This document shows positions 16,544-25,197 of a stretch of DNA of 64,000 bases, in pieces. The notes beneath the pieces were generated by a model. It saw only the letters and a list, made by a program, of their open reading frames with translations. It was not told the DNA's origin and ran no database searches. Source of the stretch: Clostridia bacterium (GTDB taxonomy: Bacteria; Bacillota; Clostridia; Oscillospirales; Acutalibacteraceae); NCBI GenBank assembly GCA_017625095.1, contig JAGALQ010000044.1:1-64000 (forward strand), written 5' to 3'. Made by a program: the position numbers and the translations under genes. Positions within the stretch are counted from its first letter, which is position 1. Every line of letters begins with the position of its first letter.

Positions 16544-16572
16544 ATCATACAATAAAACTCCGAAGAATACAA
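16544..16572 (-). promoter_or_regulatory. Promoter of the unknown membrane protein gene
   Basis: Minus strand: TTGTAT, 17 bases, TATGAT, about 37 bases before the start codon. Confidence 0.45.
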
Positions 16573-16630
16573 GTAGAAATTTTTATTGTTTCTTTGTATA
16601 ACTTTTTTGGACTGTATGGAATATTTTACA

Positions 16631-16659
16631 TTGAATTTACGTTTACAGTATGGTAAAAT
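16631..16659 (+). promoter_or_regulatory. Promoter of the secreted hydrolase gene
   Basis: TTGAAT, 17 bases, TAAAAT, about 41 bases before the TTG start at 16701. Confidence 0.5.
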
Positions 16660-16700
16660 AAAAAACAACAGAATAAATTTACAGACAGGAGAGAAAGATC

Positions 16701-18137
16701 TTGAAAAAAATTATTGCAAAATCAATCAGTCTGATCCTTGTTCTTGTGCTCAGCTTCTCGGTTGTGCTCCAGACATCAGCGGCATCACAGCAATGCAACT
16801 GCGGTCAGGAGCCGATAATCTACGTTGCAGCTCTGGGCAGCGCAACACTTTATCAGAATGCCGGCACAGAGGATGAAAAGGTAGTGTTCCGCCCTGAGGC
16901 CGATACTTATGTAAAGCTTATCTTCAAGCTTATCGTTCCGTTGGTATCCGTTGTTCTTACAAAGAATTACGATGCTTTTGCCGATAAGCTCATTCCTGCT
17001 GTCGGTGAGGTTTTCGGTCCTCTCGCAAACGCTGAAAACGGCGATTCAACAGCAGATATCACCACTAAAGAAGAGCTTCCTACAGATCCGACCCACACTC
17101 TCGAACACAACTATTATTTCGGCTACGATTTCCGTGCCGATCCGCTTGTAGTTGCAAAGGATCTCGACAAATATATCGATCATATTCTCGAGCTCACAGG
17201 TCACGAGAAGGTCAGACTCCGCGCTTCATCAATGGGCGGCGTTATGACAATGGCTTATTTTGAACAGTTCGGTACAGAGAAAATTAAGTCCGTTATTTTC
17301 CAGAATTGTCCTATTTCAGGCACAGCTGTTGCAGGTGACCTTTTCTGCGGCAGAGTTGAAATCAATCAGGATTCTCTCTATCGCTACGGCGAAACAGCAC
17401 TTCCGCTTATTATGGATGAAACACTTGCAGACTTCCTTATGGTTATCATAGATGTGCTCAAGATGACCGGTGTTCTCGGTACACTTATCGATGCGGTTAA
17501 CCGTGTTGTCGATAACTGTGCGGACAGAGTCTTTGATGAACTTCTTGTTCCCGTCTTCAAGTCAAACTGCGGCATCTGGTCCTTCGTACCGGATGAATAT
17601 TATCTCGAAGCAAAGAAGTTTATGCTCGGCGATAATCCCAATGCAGAGCTTGAAGCAAGAATAGATTATTATCATTATGAGGTTCAGTGCAAGGCTGACG
17701 AAATCCTCAACGGTGTTATCGAAAGCGGTGTTCCCGTTATGATCCTTGCTGCCTGGGGCGTTCAGCGTACACCTCTTGTTCCCACGTGGCACAATGATTC
17801 CGACGGTACGGTCGACCTCAAATATGCTTCTGTCGGCGCAACCGTAGCTCCTCTCGGCGAATCTCTCGGTGTAGGTTACGTTCAGGCTGAGAATGACGGT
17901 CACGCTCACGTTTCACCCGATAACCATATTGATGCTTCAACATGTGCTCTTCCTGACAACACATGGTTTGCTAAGGATATGGTTCACTGCACAACACACG
18001 ACGGACATGGCGAACTCTACCGTTGGTTCTTCGAAAACGACAACAATCCCGAAATGCTAAATGTCCACTCAAATCCTGCTTATCCCCAGTTCCTTCAGAA
18101 TAATATCAAGGATCAGAAGCTGGTTCCTCAGAAGTAA
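16701..18137 (+). CDS. Secreted alpha/beta hydrolase (LCAT/lipase-like)
   Basis: An exported 478-residue protein. Residues 1-28 are a Sec signal peptide (KK, hydrophobic core, TSAAS). The segment YFGYDFRADP ... KVRLRASSMGG (about 139-180) resembles the LCAT/PGAP1-like lipase family, with Ser177 as the nucleophile (A-S-S-M-G in place of G-x-S-x-G). Candidate acid and base residues are in NDSDGTVDLKYA and HDGHGELYRW near the C-terminus, in the right order. It may cleave or transfer acyl groups on lipids or glycans outside the cell; the substrate is unknown. The start is TTG behind AGGAG. It is followed by an O-acyltransferase pair, but with a terminator-like hairpin between. Confidence 0.75.
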   Translation: MKKIIAKSISLILVLVLSFSVVLQTSAASQQCNCGQEPIIYVAALGSATLYQNAGTEDEKVVFRPEADTYVKLIFKLIVPLVSVVLTKNYDAFADKLIPAVGEVFGPLANAENGDSTADITTKEELPTDPTHTLEHNYYFGYDFRADPLVVAKDLDKYIDHILELTGHEKVRLRASSMGGVMTMAYFEQFGTEKIKSVIFQNCPISGTAVAGDLFCGRVEINQDSLYRYGETALPLIMDETLADFLMVIIDVLKMTGVLGTLIDAVNRVVDNCADRVFDELLVPVFKSNCGIWSFVPDEYYLEAKKFMLGDNPNAELEARIDYYHYEVQCKADEILNGVIESGVPVMILAAWGVQRTPLVPTWHNDSDGTVDLKYASVGATVAPLGESLGVGYVQAENDGHAHVSPDNHIDASTCALPDNTWFAKDMVHCTTHDGHGELYRWFFENDNNPEMLNVHSNPAYPQFLQNNIKDQKLVPQK

Positions 18138-18159
18138 GAGTGCAATAAGTGAATAAACA

Positions 18160-18235
18160 AAGGGCAGAGTTTACAAAAAATAACAGCTTGGTTACAGTTT
18201 TGTTATTTTACTTGAACTTTGCCCTTATTGTTTTA
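18160..18235 (+). terminator. Long terminator-like hairpin
   Basis: Arms at 18160-18173 and 18213-18226 pair over 14 bp (two G-U). The loop holds a nested AAAATAACA/TGTTATTTT stem. ATTGTTTTATTATA follows. It is also nearly symmetric, so it may act in both directions. Confidence 0.55.
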
Positions 18236-18281
18236 TTATAGGGATGGTATTATTATTTTGCAGTGGGGTATTAAGTAAGAA

Positions 18282-19751
18282 ATGGTATTTTCCAGCTTGT
18301 TTTTTGTCTTTTTGTTTCTGCCGTTAAATCTGGCGATATACTTCTGTGCCAAAAGCATACCGGTGAGAAACACGATAATGCTTGTCTTTTCGCTTGTTTT
18401 CTATGCGTGGGGCGAACCTTTATATGTTCTCCTTCTGCTTATTATGACTTTTGCGGACTGGTATTTTTCGCTGTTGGTCGACCGCTACAAGGGTCAGCCG
18501 AAAGCTAAGCTTGCGCTTATTGGTGCGTGTGCCGTCGATCTCGGTCTGCTTGGCATATTCAAATACGGTACCTTCTTTATTGAGAACATCAAAGGCATTT
18601 TCGGCAATGATTCTCCCGTAGCGCAGATAGCTCTTCCTATAGGTATTTCGTTTTATACGTTCCAGCTGCTCACCTATGTTATCGATGTTTACAGAGGGGA
18701 CGCAAGGGTTGAACGCAACTTTTTCAATGTTCTTTTGTATGCAAGCCTCTTTCATCAGTGTGTCGCAGGTCCCATTGTCCGTTATCAGGATATTGCAGAC
18801 CAGATTTCGCGGCGCAGTATAAGAGATGTAGATATCTCTGCAGGTATTACACGCTTTGCTGCAGGTCTTGCAAAGAAATCGCTTCTTGCAAACAGTTGCG
18901 GCGCAATTGCGGATAAGTTTCTTCTCAGCGATTCCGTTGCATCGGATATCGCTCAGCTTGATGCAAATGTGAGGATTTTATCCTCACGTCCGGTTCTTGC
19001 GCTGTGGGTCGGTATGCTGTTTTATATGCTGCAGATATATCTCGATTTCTCAGCCTATTCCGATATGGCAATCGGTATGGGACGTATGACAGGTTTTAGA
19101 TATAAAGAGAATTTTGACTATCCTTACTGCTCAACTTCAATCAGTGAGTTCTGGCGCAGGTGGCATATTTCGCTCGGCTCATTCTTCCGCGATTATGTTT
19201 ATATCCCTCTCGGCGGTAACCGCAAGGGTTATATGCGCACGATTTTCAATCTTTTTGTCACGTGGTTTCTTACGGGTTTCTGGCACGGTGCAAGCTGGAA
19301 CTATATGTTCTGGGGACTTTATTATTTTGTCTTCATTGCGCTCGAAAAGATTTTCCTCGGCAAGGTGCTCAAAAAGGCACCGCGTGCCGTATGCCATATT
19401 TATACGCTTGTTGTAGTGTTCTTCGGATGGGTGCTGTTTAAGTTTGAACGTCTGCCGCTGCTCAGAACCGTGCTCAGCGGTATGTTTTTAGGCAACGGAA
19501 ACGGATTTTCAAACTATGAAGCAGGCGTTATGCTCAAGAGTAATATTTTTATCCTTATAATCTGTATTATTGCTTGTCTGCCCGTTGCAAAAATAATCAA
19601 AGGTATGCTCAACTACCATTCAAAGAACGGTGATATTCAGAGTTTGGTATGCGCTGCAATGCGTGTTGCATATCCTTGTGTTATGCTGTTCCTGTCAACG
19701 GCTTCTCTTGTCGGCAACAGCTATAATCCCTTCCTCTACTTCCAATTCTGA
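18282..19751 (+). CDS. MBOAT family O-acyltransferase (AlgI-like)
   Basis: An integral membrane acyltransferase of 489 residues with about 11 membrane segments. The MBOAT signatures are clear: SEFWRRWHISLGSFFRDYVYIPLGG (about 288-312) and TGFWHGASWNYMFWG (about 330-344), the latter with the catalytic His. Relatives move acetyl groups from the cytoplasm across the membrane for O-acetylation of surface polysaccharide or teichoic acid. The DHHW gene starts 23 bases downstream, the standard partner arrangement. The acceptor polymer is unknown. Confidence 0.92.
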   Translation: MVFSSLFFVFLFLPLNLAIYFCAKSIPVRNTIMLVFSLVFYAWGEPLYVLLLLIMTFADWYFSLLVDRYKGQPKAKLALIGACAVDLGLLGIFKYGTFFIENIKGIFGNDSPVAQIALPIGISFYTFQLLTYVIDVYRGDARVERNFFNVLLYASLFHQCVAGPIVRYQDIADQISRRSIRDVDISAGITRFAAGLAKKSLLANSCGAIADKFLLSDSVASDIAQLDANVRILSSRPVLALWVGMLFYMLQIYLDFSAYSDMAIGMGRMTGFRYKENFDYPYCSTSISEFWRRWHISLGSFFRDYVYIPLGGNRKGYMRTIFNLFVTWFLTGFWHGASWNYMFWGLYYFVFIALEKIFLGKVLKKAPRAVCHIYTLVVVFFGWVLFKFERLPLLRTVLSGMFLGNGNGFSNYEAGVMLKSNIFILIICIIACLPVAKIIKGMLNYHSKNGDIQSLVCAAMRVAYPCVMLFLSTASLVGNSYNPFLYFQF

Positions 19752-19774
19752 CCATTTACTACGGAGAGACAAAA

Positions 19775-21064
19775 ATGAGAAAACACCCCCGAAAAAAAGC
19801 CCCGAAAGGGACAAAAACTTTAATAATCAGCTTTTTTATAATTTTGTTTGCAGGTGCTTGTGTTGCACTTTATTTGCCGCTGCGTCCGACATATTCAGAG
19901 TCGGAAAACCGTGAGCTTACAAAATTTCCGTCATTTTCATTTGCTTCACTCTTTGACGGCAGTTACTTTAACGGTATCAGCACGTGGTATGCCGACACTT
20001 TTCCGATGCGCGATATGTTTATAAACATTAACGCTAAAATTAAGTCATTTTATGGCATTGGTGACAGTATCAGCGGTTTTGCCGATAACCTTGAGGAGGA
20101 AATCCCCGAAGAGGGTGGTGCTCCCGCAACTGTGCCGGACGGCGGAGAAAATGCACCTGACGATGATGTTCTTGTGCAGAATCTCGGCACCGTGCTTATA
20201 GTTGATGATGCGGCTTATGAGTATTACACTTTCTCGCGCAGCACGGCCGATAAATATGCAGCCGCTGTTAATAATGCAGCCGCACAGCTGAAGGGCAAGG
20301 CGAGAGTGTTCGATATGATTGTGCCCACAAGCATTGATATAGTTCTTAAGCCGTCTGTAAGAAAAGATCTCAAATCAAGTGATCAGAAAAAAGCGATAAA
20401 TTATATTTATTCTGTTATTTCTGCCGATGCCGTCAAGGTGAATATTTTTGACAGTATCTATGCGCACAGAAATGAGTATATCTATTTCCGCACCGACCAT
20501 CATTGGACGGCTCGCGGCGCATACTATGCTTATGTTGAATATGCAAAGACGGCAGGCTTGAAACCTGCGTTGCCTTCGGATTTTGAAGAAAAGAATTTCG
20601 GTGAGTTTATGGGTGCGTTCTATAAGGATACCGATAAGAATCCTGCACTCGAAAAGAATCCCGATACGGTGTATGCATACGCACCCAAGGGCAACGTGAA
20701 GCTCACTTATACCGACTACAAAGGAAATACCGTTAATTGGAAAGTTATAGCCGATGTTTCAGACTGGAAAATCGGCACGAAATACAGCACCTTTATCGGC
20801 GGCGACAACCCGTACGTTCATATCGTAAATTCCGATATCACTGACGGTTCATCCTGTGTTGTTATCAAGGAATCGTTCGGCAATGCTTTCGTGCCGTTCC
20901 TCACTGCAAATTACGCTGAAATTCACGTTATTGACTACCGTTATTGGAACGGTAAACTTGCCGATTTTGTAACTTCCAATGATGTTGATGACGTTATCTT
21001 TATCAATAATATCTCAGCCACGCGCAATTCCTCTCTTGTAGAAAAACTCGGCAAGCTTTCATAA
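19775..21064 (+). CDS. DHHW/AlgX-like O-acetyl transfer protein
   Basis: A 429-residue protein with an N-terminal membrane anchor (about 12-35) and an extracytoplasmic SGNH-like domain. Diagnostic segments are SESENRELTKFPSF plus ADTFPMRDMF near the anchor, and YFRTDHHWTARGAYYAY (about 236-252) with the DHHW catalytic motif. A later VVIKESFGNAFVPFL segment carries the expected Ser. It would accept acetyl groups from the MBOAT protein and place them on an extracellular glycan. Operon partner of the upstream MBOAT gene; acidic linker at about 107-135. Confidence 0.9.
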   Translation: MRKHPRKKAPKGTKTLIISFFIILFAGACVALYLPLRPTYSESENRELTKFPSFSFASLFDGSYFNGISTWYADTFPMRDMFININAKIKSFYGIGDSISGFADNLEEEIPEEGGAPATVPDGGENAPDDDVLVQNLGTVLIVDDAAYEYYTFSRSTADKYAAAVNNAAAQLKGKARVFDMIVPTSIDIVLKPSVRKDLKSSDQKKAINYIYSVISADAVKVNIFDSIYAHRNEYIYFRTDHHWTARGAYYAYVEYAKTAGLKPALPSDFEEKNFGEFMGAFYKDTDKNPALEKNPDTVYAYAPKGNVKLTYTDYKGNTVNWKVIADVSDWKIGTKYSTFIGGDNPYVHIVNSDITDGSSCVVIKESFGNAFVPFLTANYAEIHVIDYRYWNGKLADFVTSNDVDDVIFINNISATRNSSLVEKLGKLS

Positions 21065-21110
21065 ATCAAAACAAACGAAAAAGTATATTTGTGCCGTGTG
21101 AGGTGTGGTT

Positions 21111-22085
21111 ATGAGCGAAAAAACAGATATTTTTATTAATGACAGAGCAGATCCTTATGTGACAAAGGGAAGTGACGGTTGGTATTACTTCACTGCCTCT
21201 TATCCGATGTACGGCAAGGATGACTGTGAGGGATATGACCGTATAATCCTCCGCCGTGCAAGCTGTATAGATGCTCTTGCCGAGGCCGAAGAAAAGGTTA
21301 TATGGCACGAAAAAGATAGTGATACCTCTCACCGCTTTATATGGGCACCTGAAATTCACGAGATTGACGGCAGGTGGTACGTGCTTTTTGCAGCGAGCGG
21401 CAGTGCCGACAATGTCTGGGATATAAACTGCCACTGCATAGCTTGTAAGGGCGCAGACCCTTACAATGATGAATGGGAGGATAAAGGTAAATTCACCGCA
21501 CCCGATGAGTTTTCTTTTACTCACTTTTCTCTTGATATGACTCATTTTGAGCTGAATGGCAGACATTATGTTGCGTGGGCTCAGAATGGCGGCAACTCAA
21601 ATGTCTATATTGCAACTGTTGATCCGTCTGCGTCGTGGAAAACAGTTTCACCTGCAGTGCTTCTTACAAAACCCGAATATGATTGGGAGAGAGTCAATAT
21701 TCCCGTCAACGAAGGTCCTGCTTTTATGTGCCACGGCGGCAGAGTGTTTATGGCGTTTTCAGCTTCTGCGACAGGACCCGAATACTGCGTTGGTCTGATG
21801 TATGCCGATGAAAATGCAGATCTGACAGATGTATCTGTATGGACAAAGCTTGACAGACCTGTTTTAACATCCGACGATCTTGTCGGTGAATACGGTCCGG
21901 GTCACAACAGCTTTGTAAAGGATGAAAATGGTGACTGGGTGTTTGTCTATCACTCACGTGATGAAATATGCTTCAGCGGCAATTGCGGATATTCTGACGG
22001 TGACCCGCTTTATGACCCTTGCCGCAGCGCAAGAAAAAGAAAAGTCCTTTGGGATGATGACGGTTTTCCGATACTCAACGGATAA
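21111..22085 (+). CDS. Glycoside hydrolase family 43-like protein
   Basis: A 324-residue five-bladed beta-propeller protein without a signal peptide. The GH43/62/117-type features are ADPYVTKGSDGWYYFTAS at the N-terminus (catalytic base Asp14), WAPEIHEIDGRWYVLFAA (about 78-95), a NEGPAF motif holding the probable acid Glu (about 203-208), and GPGHNSFVKDENGDW. Members remove arabinofuranosyl or xylosyl residues; the exact linkage is not readable. The start is the ATG at 21111 after GAGGTG. It lies 46 bases after the DHHW gene, probably in the same transcript, and is closed by a strong terminator. Confidence 0.85.
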   Translation: MSEKTDIFINDRADPYVTKGSDGWYYFTASYPMYGKDDCEGYDRIILRRASCIDALAEAEEKVIWHEKDSDTSHRFIWAPEIHEIDGRWYVLFAASGSADNVWDINCHCIACKGADPYNDEWEDKGKFTAPDEFSFTHFSLDMTHFELNGRHYVAWAQNGGNSNVYIATVDPSASWKTVSPAVLLTKPEYDWERVNIPVNEGPAFMCHGGRVFMAFSASATGPEYCVGLMYADENADLTDVSVWTKLDRPVLTSDDLVGEYGPGHNSFVKDENGDWVFVYHSRDEICFSGNCGYSDGDPLYDPCRSARKRKVLWDDDGFPILNG

Positions 22086-22092
22086 AAATATT

Positions 22093-22128
22093 GCCGACAG
22101 CTGTCGTAGGACGGCTGTCGGCTTTTTT
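22093..22128 (+). terminator. Terminator after the GH43-like gene
   Basis: A perfect 9-bp stem (GCCGACAGC / GCTGTCGGC) with a 12-base loop, then six T. The T-run runs into the glmS stop codon, and the reverse side has ATATTTTT, so it may serve both convergent genes. Confidence 0.9.
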
Positions 22129-23911
22129 ATTCTACGGTTACGGATTTTGCGAGATTTCTTGGTTTGTCTATGTCACAGCCTCTGAATTTTGCGGTGTGAT
22201 AGGCGAGGAGCTGCAGCGGCACAATTTGTGTGCTAGCGCAGAAAAGGGGATGTGTCGCAGATACGGTGTGCACGGTTATATCTGCTTTGGTTTTGTGTGA
22301 GTCAGTGATGGCGATAACCTGTGCACCTCTTGCCGATACCTCGTCAATATTACTTTGCATCTTTGCCTCAAGTCCGTTGGGCGAACAAACCGCAAAAACC
22401 TTTGTTCCTTGCTCTATAAGCGAAATTGTGCCGTGCTTGAGTTCGCCTGCCGCATAGGCTTCGCAATGAATGTAGCTTATTTCTTTGAGTTTGAGTGATG
22501 CTTCCGCTGCCAACGCATAGCCGATGCCTCTGCCTATAAAATAAGCGTTTTGTACTGTTGCCAGCTGTTGCGCAATTTCACGCATCTGTTCTTCACAGCC
22601 GAGAGCTTCCCTGATTTTAATGTGAAGTTTTCCGAGGGCGTCTTTAAGATTATTTAACACAGTATTGTCCTCGGTGCCCCATATCTGCGCAAAGTGAATT
22701 GCAAGCGCATACAGAGCAGCAAGCTGTGCAGAGTATGCCTTTGTTGTCGCTACTGCAATTTCAGTGCCGGCTTTTGTGTACATAACATAATCGCTTTCAA
22801 GGGCTATGCTGCTCTCAGGTACGTTTACAATGCCGAACGTTGTTGCTCCGTTTTCTTTTGCTTTTCTGATTGCTGCCAGACTGTCTGCCGTTTCACCGCT
22901 CTGACTTATCACAATAACGGGTGTGCTTGCGTTTGTCAGCGGGTCAGAGTAGCGGAATTCAGATGCCGTTTCAACAGTGACGGGGATTTTGGTCAGCTTT
23001 TCAATGCAAATCCGTCCGACCAGACCTGCGTGATAAGCAGAGCCGCATGCAACTATAAATATTCTCTCAGGTTTATTGATTAGAGGCAAAGTGTTTTCTT
23101 TGTTTCCAAGGTAAGCCTCAACGGTTTTTCTGACTGCTTCGGGTTGCTCAAAAATTTCTTTGAGCATATAGTGCTCATAACCGTTCTTTTCGCTTTCAGA
23201 ACGTTCTGCCGAAAACTGTGAGGTAGCTTTTTCTTTTATATTCAGGTCAAAATCATAAAAAACAGCCTGCGTTTTTGTGACTGCAGCAATTTCTCCGTCA
23301 TCCATTCTGTAAAGCTTTTCAGCTTTGCAGCTGATTGCCGATATATCCGATGCAACAGTTGCTTCATTGCCGATACCGATGAGAAGCGGACTTGACTTTT
23401 TAACGCAGAATATTGTTTCCGGTTCATCCTCGCAGATAATCGCAAGCGCAAAAGAGCCTTCAAGGAGCTTTGCTGTCCGTGCAATTGCTTCGAGGCAGTT
23501 GTCGCTGTAATGTCTGTTAATCAGATGAACAACTGTCTCTGTGTCGGTTTCGCTTGTGAAAGTGCAAAGCGGCAGGTATTTTTCTTTAAGCAGGGTGTGG
23601 TTTTCGATAATTCCGTTATGCACAAGTGTGAATTTTCCGCTTTTGTGAGGGTGAGCGTTTGAGTCATTTGCCTCACCGTGTGTTGCCCATCTTGTGTGAC
23701 CGATTCCGAGATTGCCGCACATATCGTCGCGCCTTTTTACTGCAGATGCAAGATTGCTGATTCTGCCTTTTCTTTTTTCGGTTACGGTTTTATTTCCGTT
23801 ATATACTGCAATTCCGGCTGAGTCATATCCTCTGTATTCAAGCTTTTTCAATCCGTCAATCAGAAACGGCGCAGCGTTGACTGAGCCGTTGAATCCGATA
23901 ATTCCGCACAT
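22127..23911 (-). CDS. glmS: Glutamine-fructose-6-phosphate aminotransferase
   Basis: Makes glucosamine-6-phosphate from fructose-6-phosphate and glutamine, the entry to peptidoglycan and amino-sugar synthesis. 594 residues, normal length. The N-terminal glutaminase begins MCGIIGF with the nucleophile Cys2. GHTRWATHGEAN and HNGIIEN complete the amidotransferase site. Two SIS sugar-isomerase domains follow (ISQSGETADSLAA). The C-terminus ends LAKSVTVE as usual. The start is the ATG at 23911 behind GAGGTGA. No glmS ribozyme fits in the 139-base gap upstream. Confidence 0.96.
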   Translation of the reverse strand: MCGIIGFNGSVNAAPFLIDGLKKLEYRGYDSAGIAVYNGNKTVTEKRKGRISNLASAVKRRDDMCGNLGIGHTRWATHGEANDSNAHPHKSGKFTLVHNGIIENHTLLKEKYLPLCTFTSETDTETVVHLINRHYSDNCLEAIARTAKLLEGSFALAIICEDEPETIFCVKKSSPLLIGIGNEATVASDISAISCKAEKLYRMDDGEIAAVTKTQAVFYDFDLNIKEKATSQFSAERSESEKNGYEHYMLKEIFEQPEAVRKTVEAYLGNKENTLPLINKPERIFIVACGSAYHAGLVGRICIEKLTKIPVTVETASEFRYSDPLTNASTPVIVISQSGETADSLAAIRKAKENGATTFGIVNVPESSIALESDYVMYTKAGTEIAVATTKAYSAQLAALYALAIHFAQIWGTEDNTVLNNLKDALGKLHIKIREALGCEEQMREIAQQLATVQNAYFIGRGIGYALAAEASLKLKEISYIHCEAYAAGELKHGTISLIEQGTKVFAVCSPNGLEAKMQSNIDEVSARGAQVIAITDSHKTKADITVHTVSATHPLFCASTQIVPLQLLAYHTAKFRGCDIDKPRNLAKSVTVE

Positions 23912-24050
23912 AAAAATCACCTCGAAGAATAGTATGCACATAATCGTGTAATATTTCATACATTAGCGAAGAAGATAATTATATTTCCACACATTTCTGC
24001 ATATAATTGAATGTTTGATTTTATTATACGTGACAGACGGTGGTAATTTT

Positions 24051-24923
24051 ATGCAGCAAAATATTAAAGTTTTTGATTATGCCCAGCTTCGCAGAACAGT
24101 TTATGACTATAAAGAAAGATATCCTTTTGCAAGCTACTGCGTATGTGCAAGAAGTTGGAGCGGCAGGGCGTTGTTTTCGCTTTCGTTGGGCAACAGGCAG
24201 TCTTCTGCGCTGTTTGTAGCCGGTATAAAGGGCGGCGATGTTACAAGTGTCAGGGTGTTGCTTCGCTTTTTTGAGCAGCTGTGCAGCTGTGTTGAGGAGA
24301 AAACAGAGGTTGCGGGCATCAGAATCGGCGAGGTTTTTAAAGAAAAAGGCGTTGTGATTGTGCCGTGCGTAAACCCTGACGGAATGGAAATTTCAATCCG
24401 AGGTGCTGTTGCGGCAGGCAGCTATGCAGGGCTTGTTGAGCGGGTTTGCGGTGATACTTCTCTGTGGTATGCAAACGCAAGGGGAGTGGATTTGAATCTC
24501 AATTTTTCAAGCGGATTCAACCATTCAAAAAAAGCTGCAGAAGGCTGTGGATATACGGCGCCCGGGCCTTACTTTTATGCAGGCAAAGTTCCTGAGAGTG
24601 AGCCTGAAACCAGAGCGCTTTCAAGGCTGTGCAGGTCGCGCGATGTGCGCCATACGCTGACTGTTGAAAGCGGTGCGGACTATATTTATGCACCTGTGTG
24701 CAGAAACGGCAGTGAACGTGCGGAAATGATGACGCGTATTCTTGAGCTTTCGGCAGGGATGAAACGGATTAAAGAACAACCCGGACCGCTTGTAAGGCAC
24801 AGCTTTGCCGATTGGTTTGTTGAAAATTACAAAAGGCCGTCGTTTGTGCTAAATGCCAACGGCTCGGCGCAAGAACTTTACGAGAGACTCGAAGAAATGC
24901 TTGTTTTGTCAATAATTATGTAG
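24051..24923 (+). CDS. M14 carboxypeptidase-like protein lacking catalytic residues
   Basis: A 290-residue protein with the clear framework of the Clostridia M14 (YqgT-like) zinc carboxypeptidases: VVIVPCVNPDGMEI (101-114), ANARGVDLN (141-149), PESEPETRAL (181-190), then the final helix. The zinc and catalytic residues are changed: the HxxE site reads K60-GG-D63, the third ligand His is Glu206 (TVESGAD), the usual Arg/His after DLN is Leu150, and the catalytic Glu is Asn268. No signal peptide. It is probably not a peptidase; it may bind a peptide or cell-wall fragment. The frame is intact, so this is not simple decay. Confidence 0.75.
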   Translation: MQQNIKVFDYAQLRRTVYDYKERYPFASYCVCARSWSGRALFSLSLGNRQSSALFVAGIKGGDVTSVRVLLRFFEQLCSCVEEKTEVAGIRIGEVFKEKGVVIVPCVNPDGMEISIRGAVAAGSYAGLVERVCGDTSLWYANARGVDLNLNFSSGFNHSKKAAEGCGYTAPGPYFYAGKVPESEPETRALSRLCRSRDVRHTLTVESGADYIYAPVCRNGSERAEMMTRILELSAGMKRIKEQPGPLVRHSFADWFVENYKRPSFVLNANGSAQELYERLEEMLVLSIIM

Positions 24924-25033
24924 CTTAATTGTGCAAAATGACGATATCAAAAAGCGGGTGCTGTAAAAATGCACAAAACGCAAAATGCTATTTTGTTAAT
25001 AAAGCACTACACAAAAGTGTTTGGTAACAAAAA

Positions 25034-25050
25034 AGTAAACGTTTTCGTTA
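25034..25050. promoter_or_regulatory. cre-like inverted repeat
   Basis: GTAAACGTTTTCGTTAC is an imperfect inverted repeat matching 12 of 14 positions of the CcpA/LacI-family cre pattern. It lies about 45 bases upstream of the -35 box of the secreted-protein gene, so it could be an upstream operator. The rest of 24924-25095 holds AT-rich sequence with no gene. Confidence 0.35.
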
Positions 25051-25095
25051 CTTTTAACAAAGTTGGAATAGTTACCTGATTTTTCTTTATTTTCC

Positions 25096-25124
25096 TTGCT
25101 TTTCTTAATTTGACTTGTTATAAT
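25096..25124 (+). promoter_or_regulatory. Promoter of the secreted acidic protein gene
   Basis: TTGCTT, 17 bases, TATAAT. The leader after it contains an 11-bp stem-loop (25141-25164, one mismatch) and then GAAAGGAGAG before the ATG. A 5' hairpin of this kind often stabilises abundant mRNAs. Confidence 0.65.
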
Positions 25125-25197
25125 TATAGTGCTTAATAAGAGAGGAGAGCATCTGCTCACCTCTGACAAGTGAAAATATGAAAGGAGAGTCCCCCGC

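Noticed and set aside
23912..24050. glmS ribozyme upstream of glmS
   Set aside because: The gap to the divergent gene is only 139 bases and shows none of the conserved ribozyme core, which needs about 150-170 bases.
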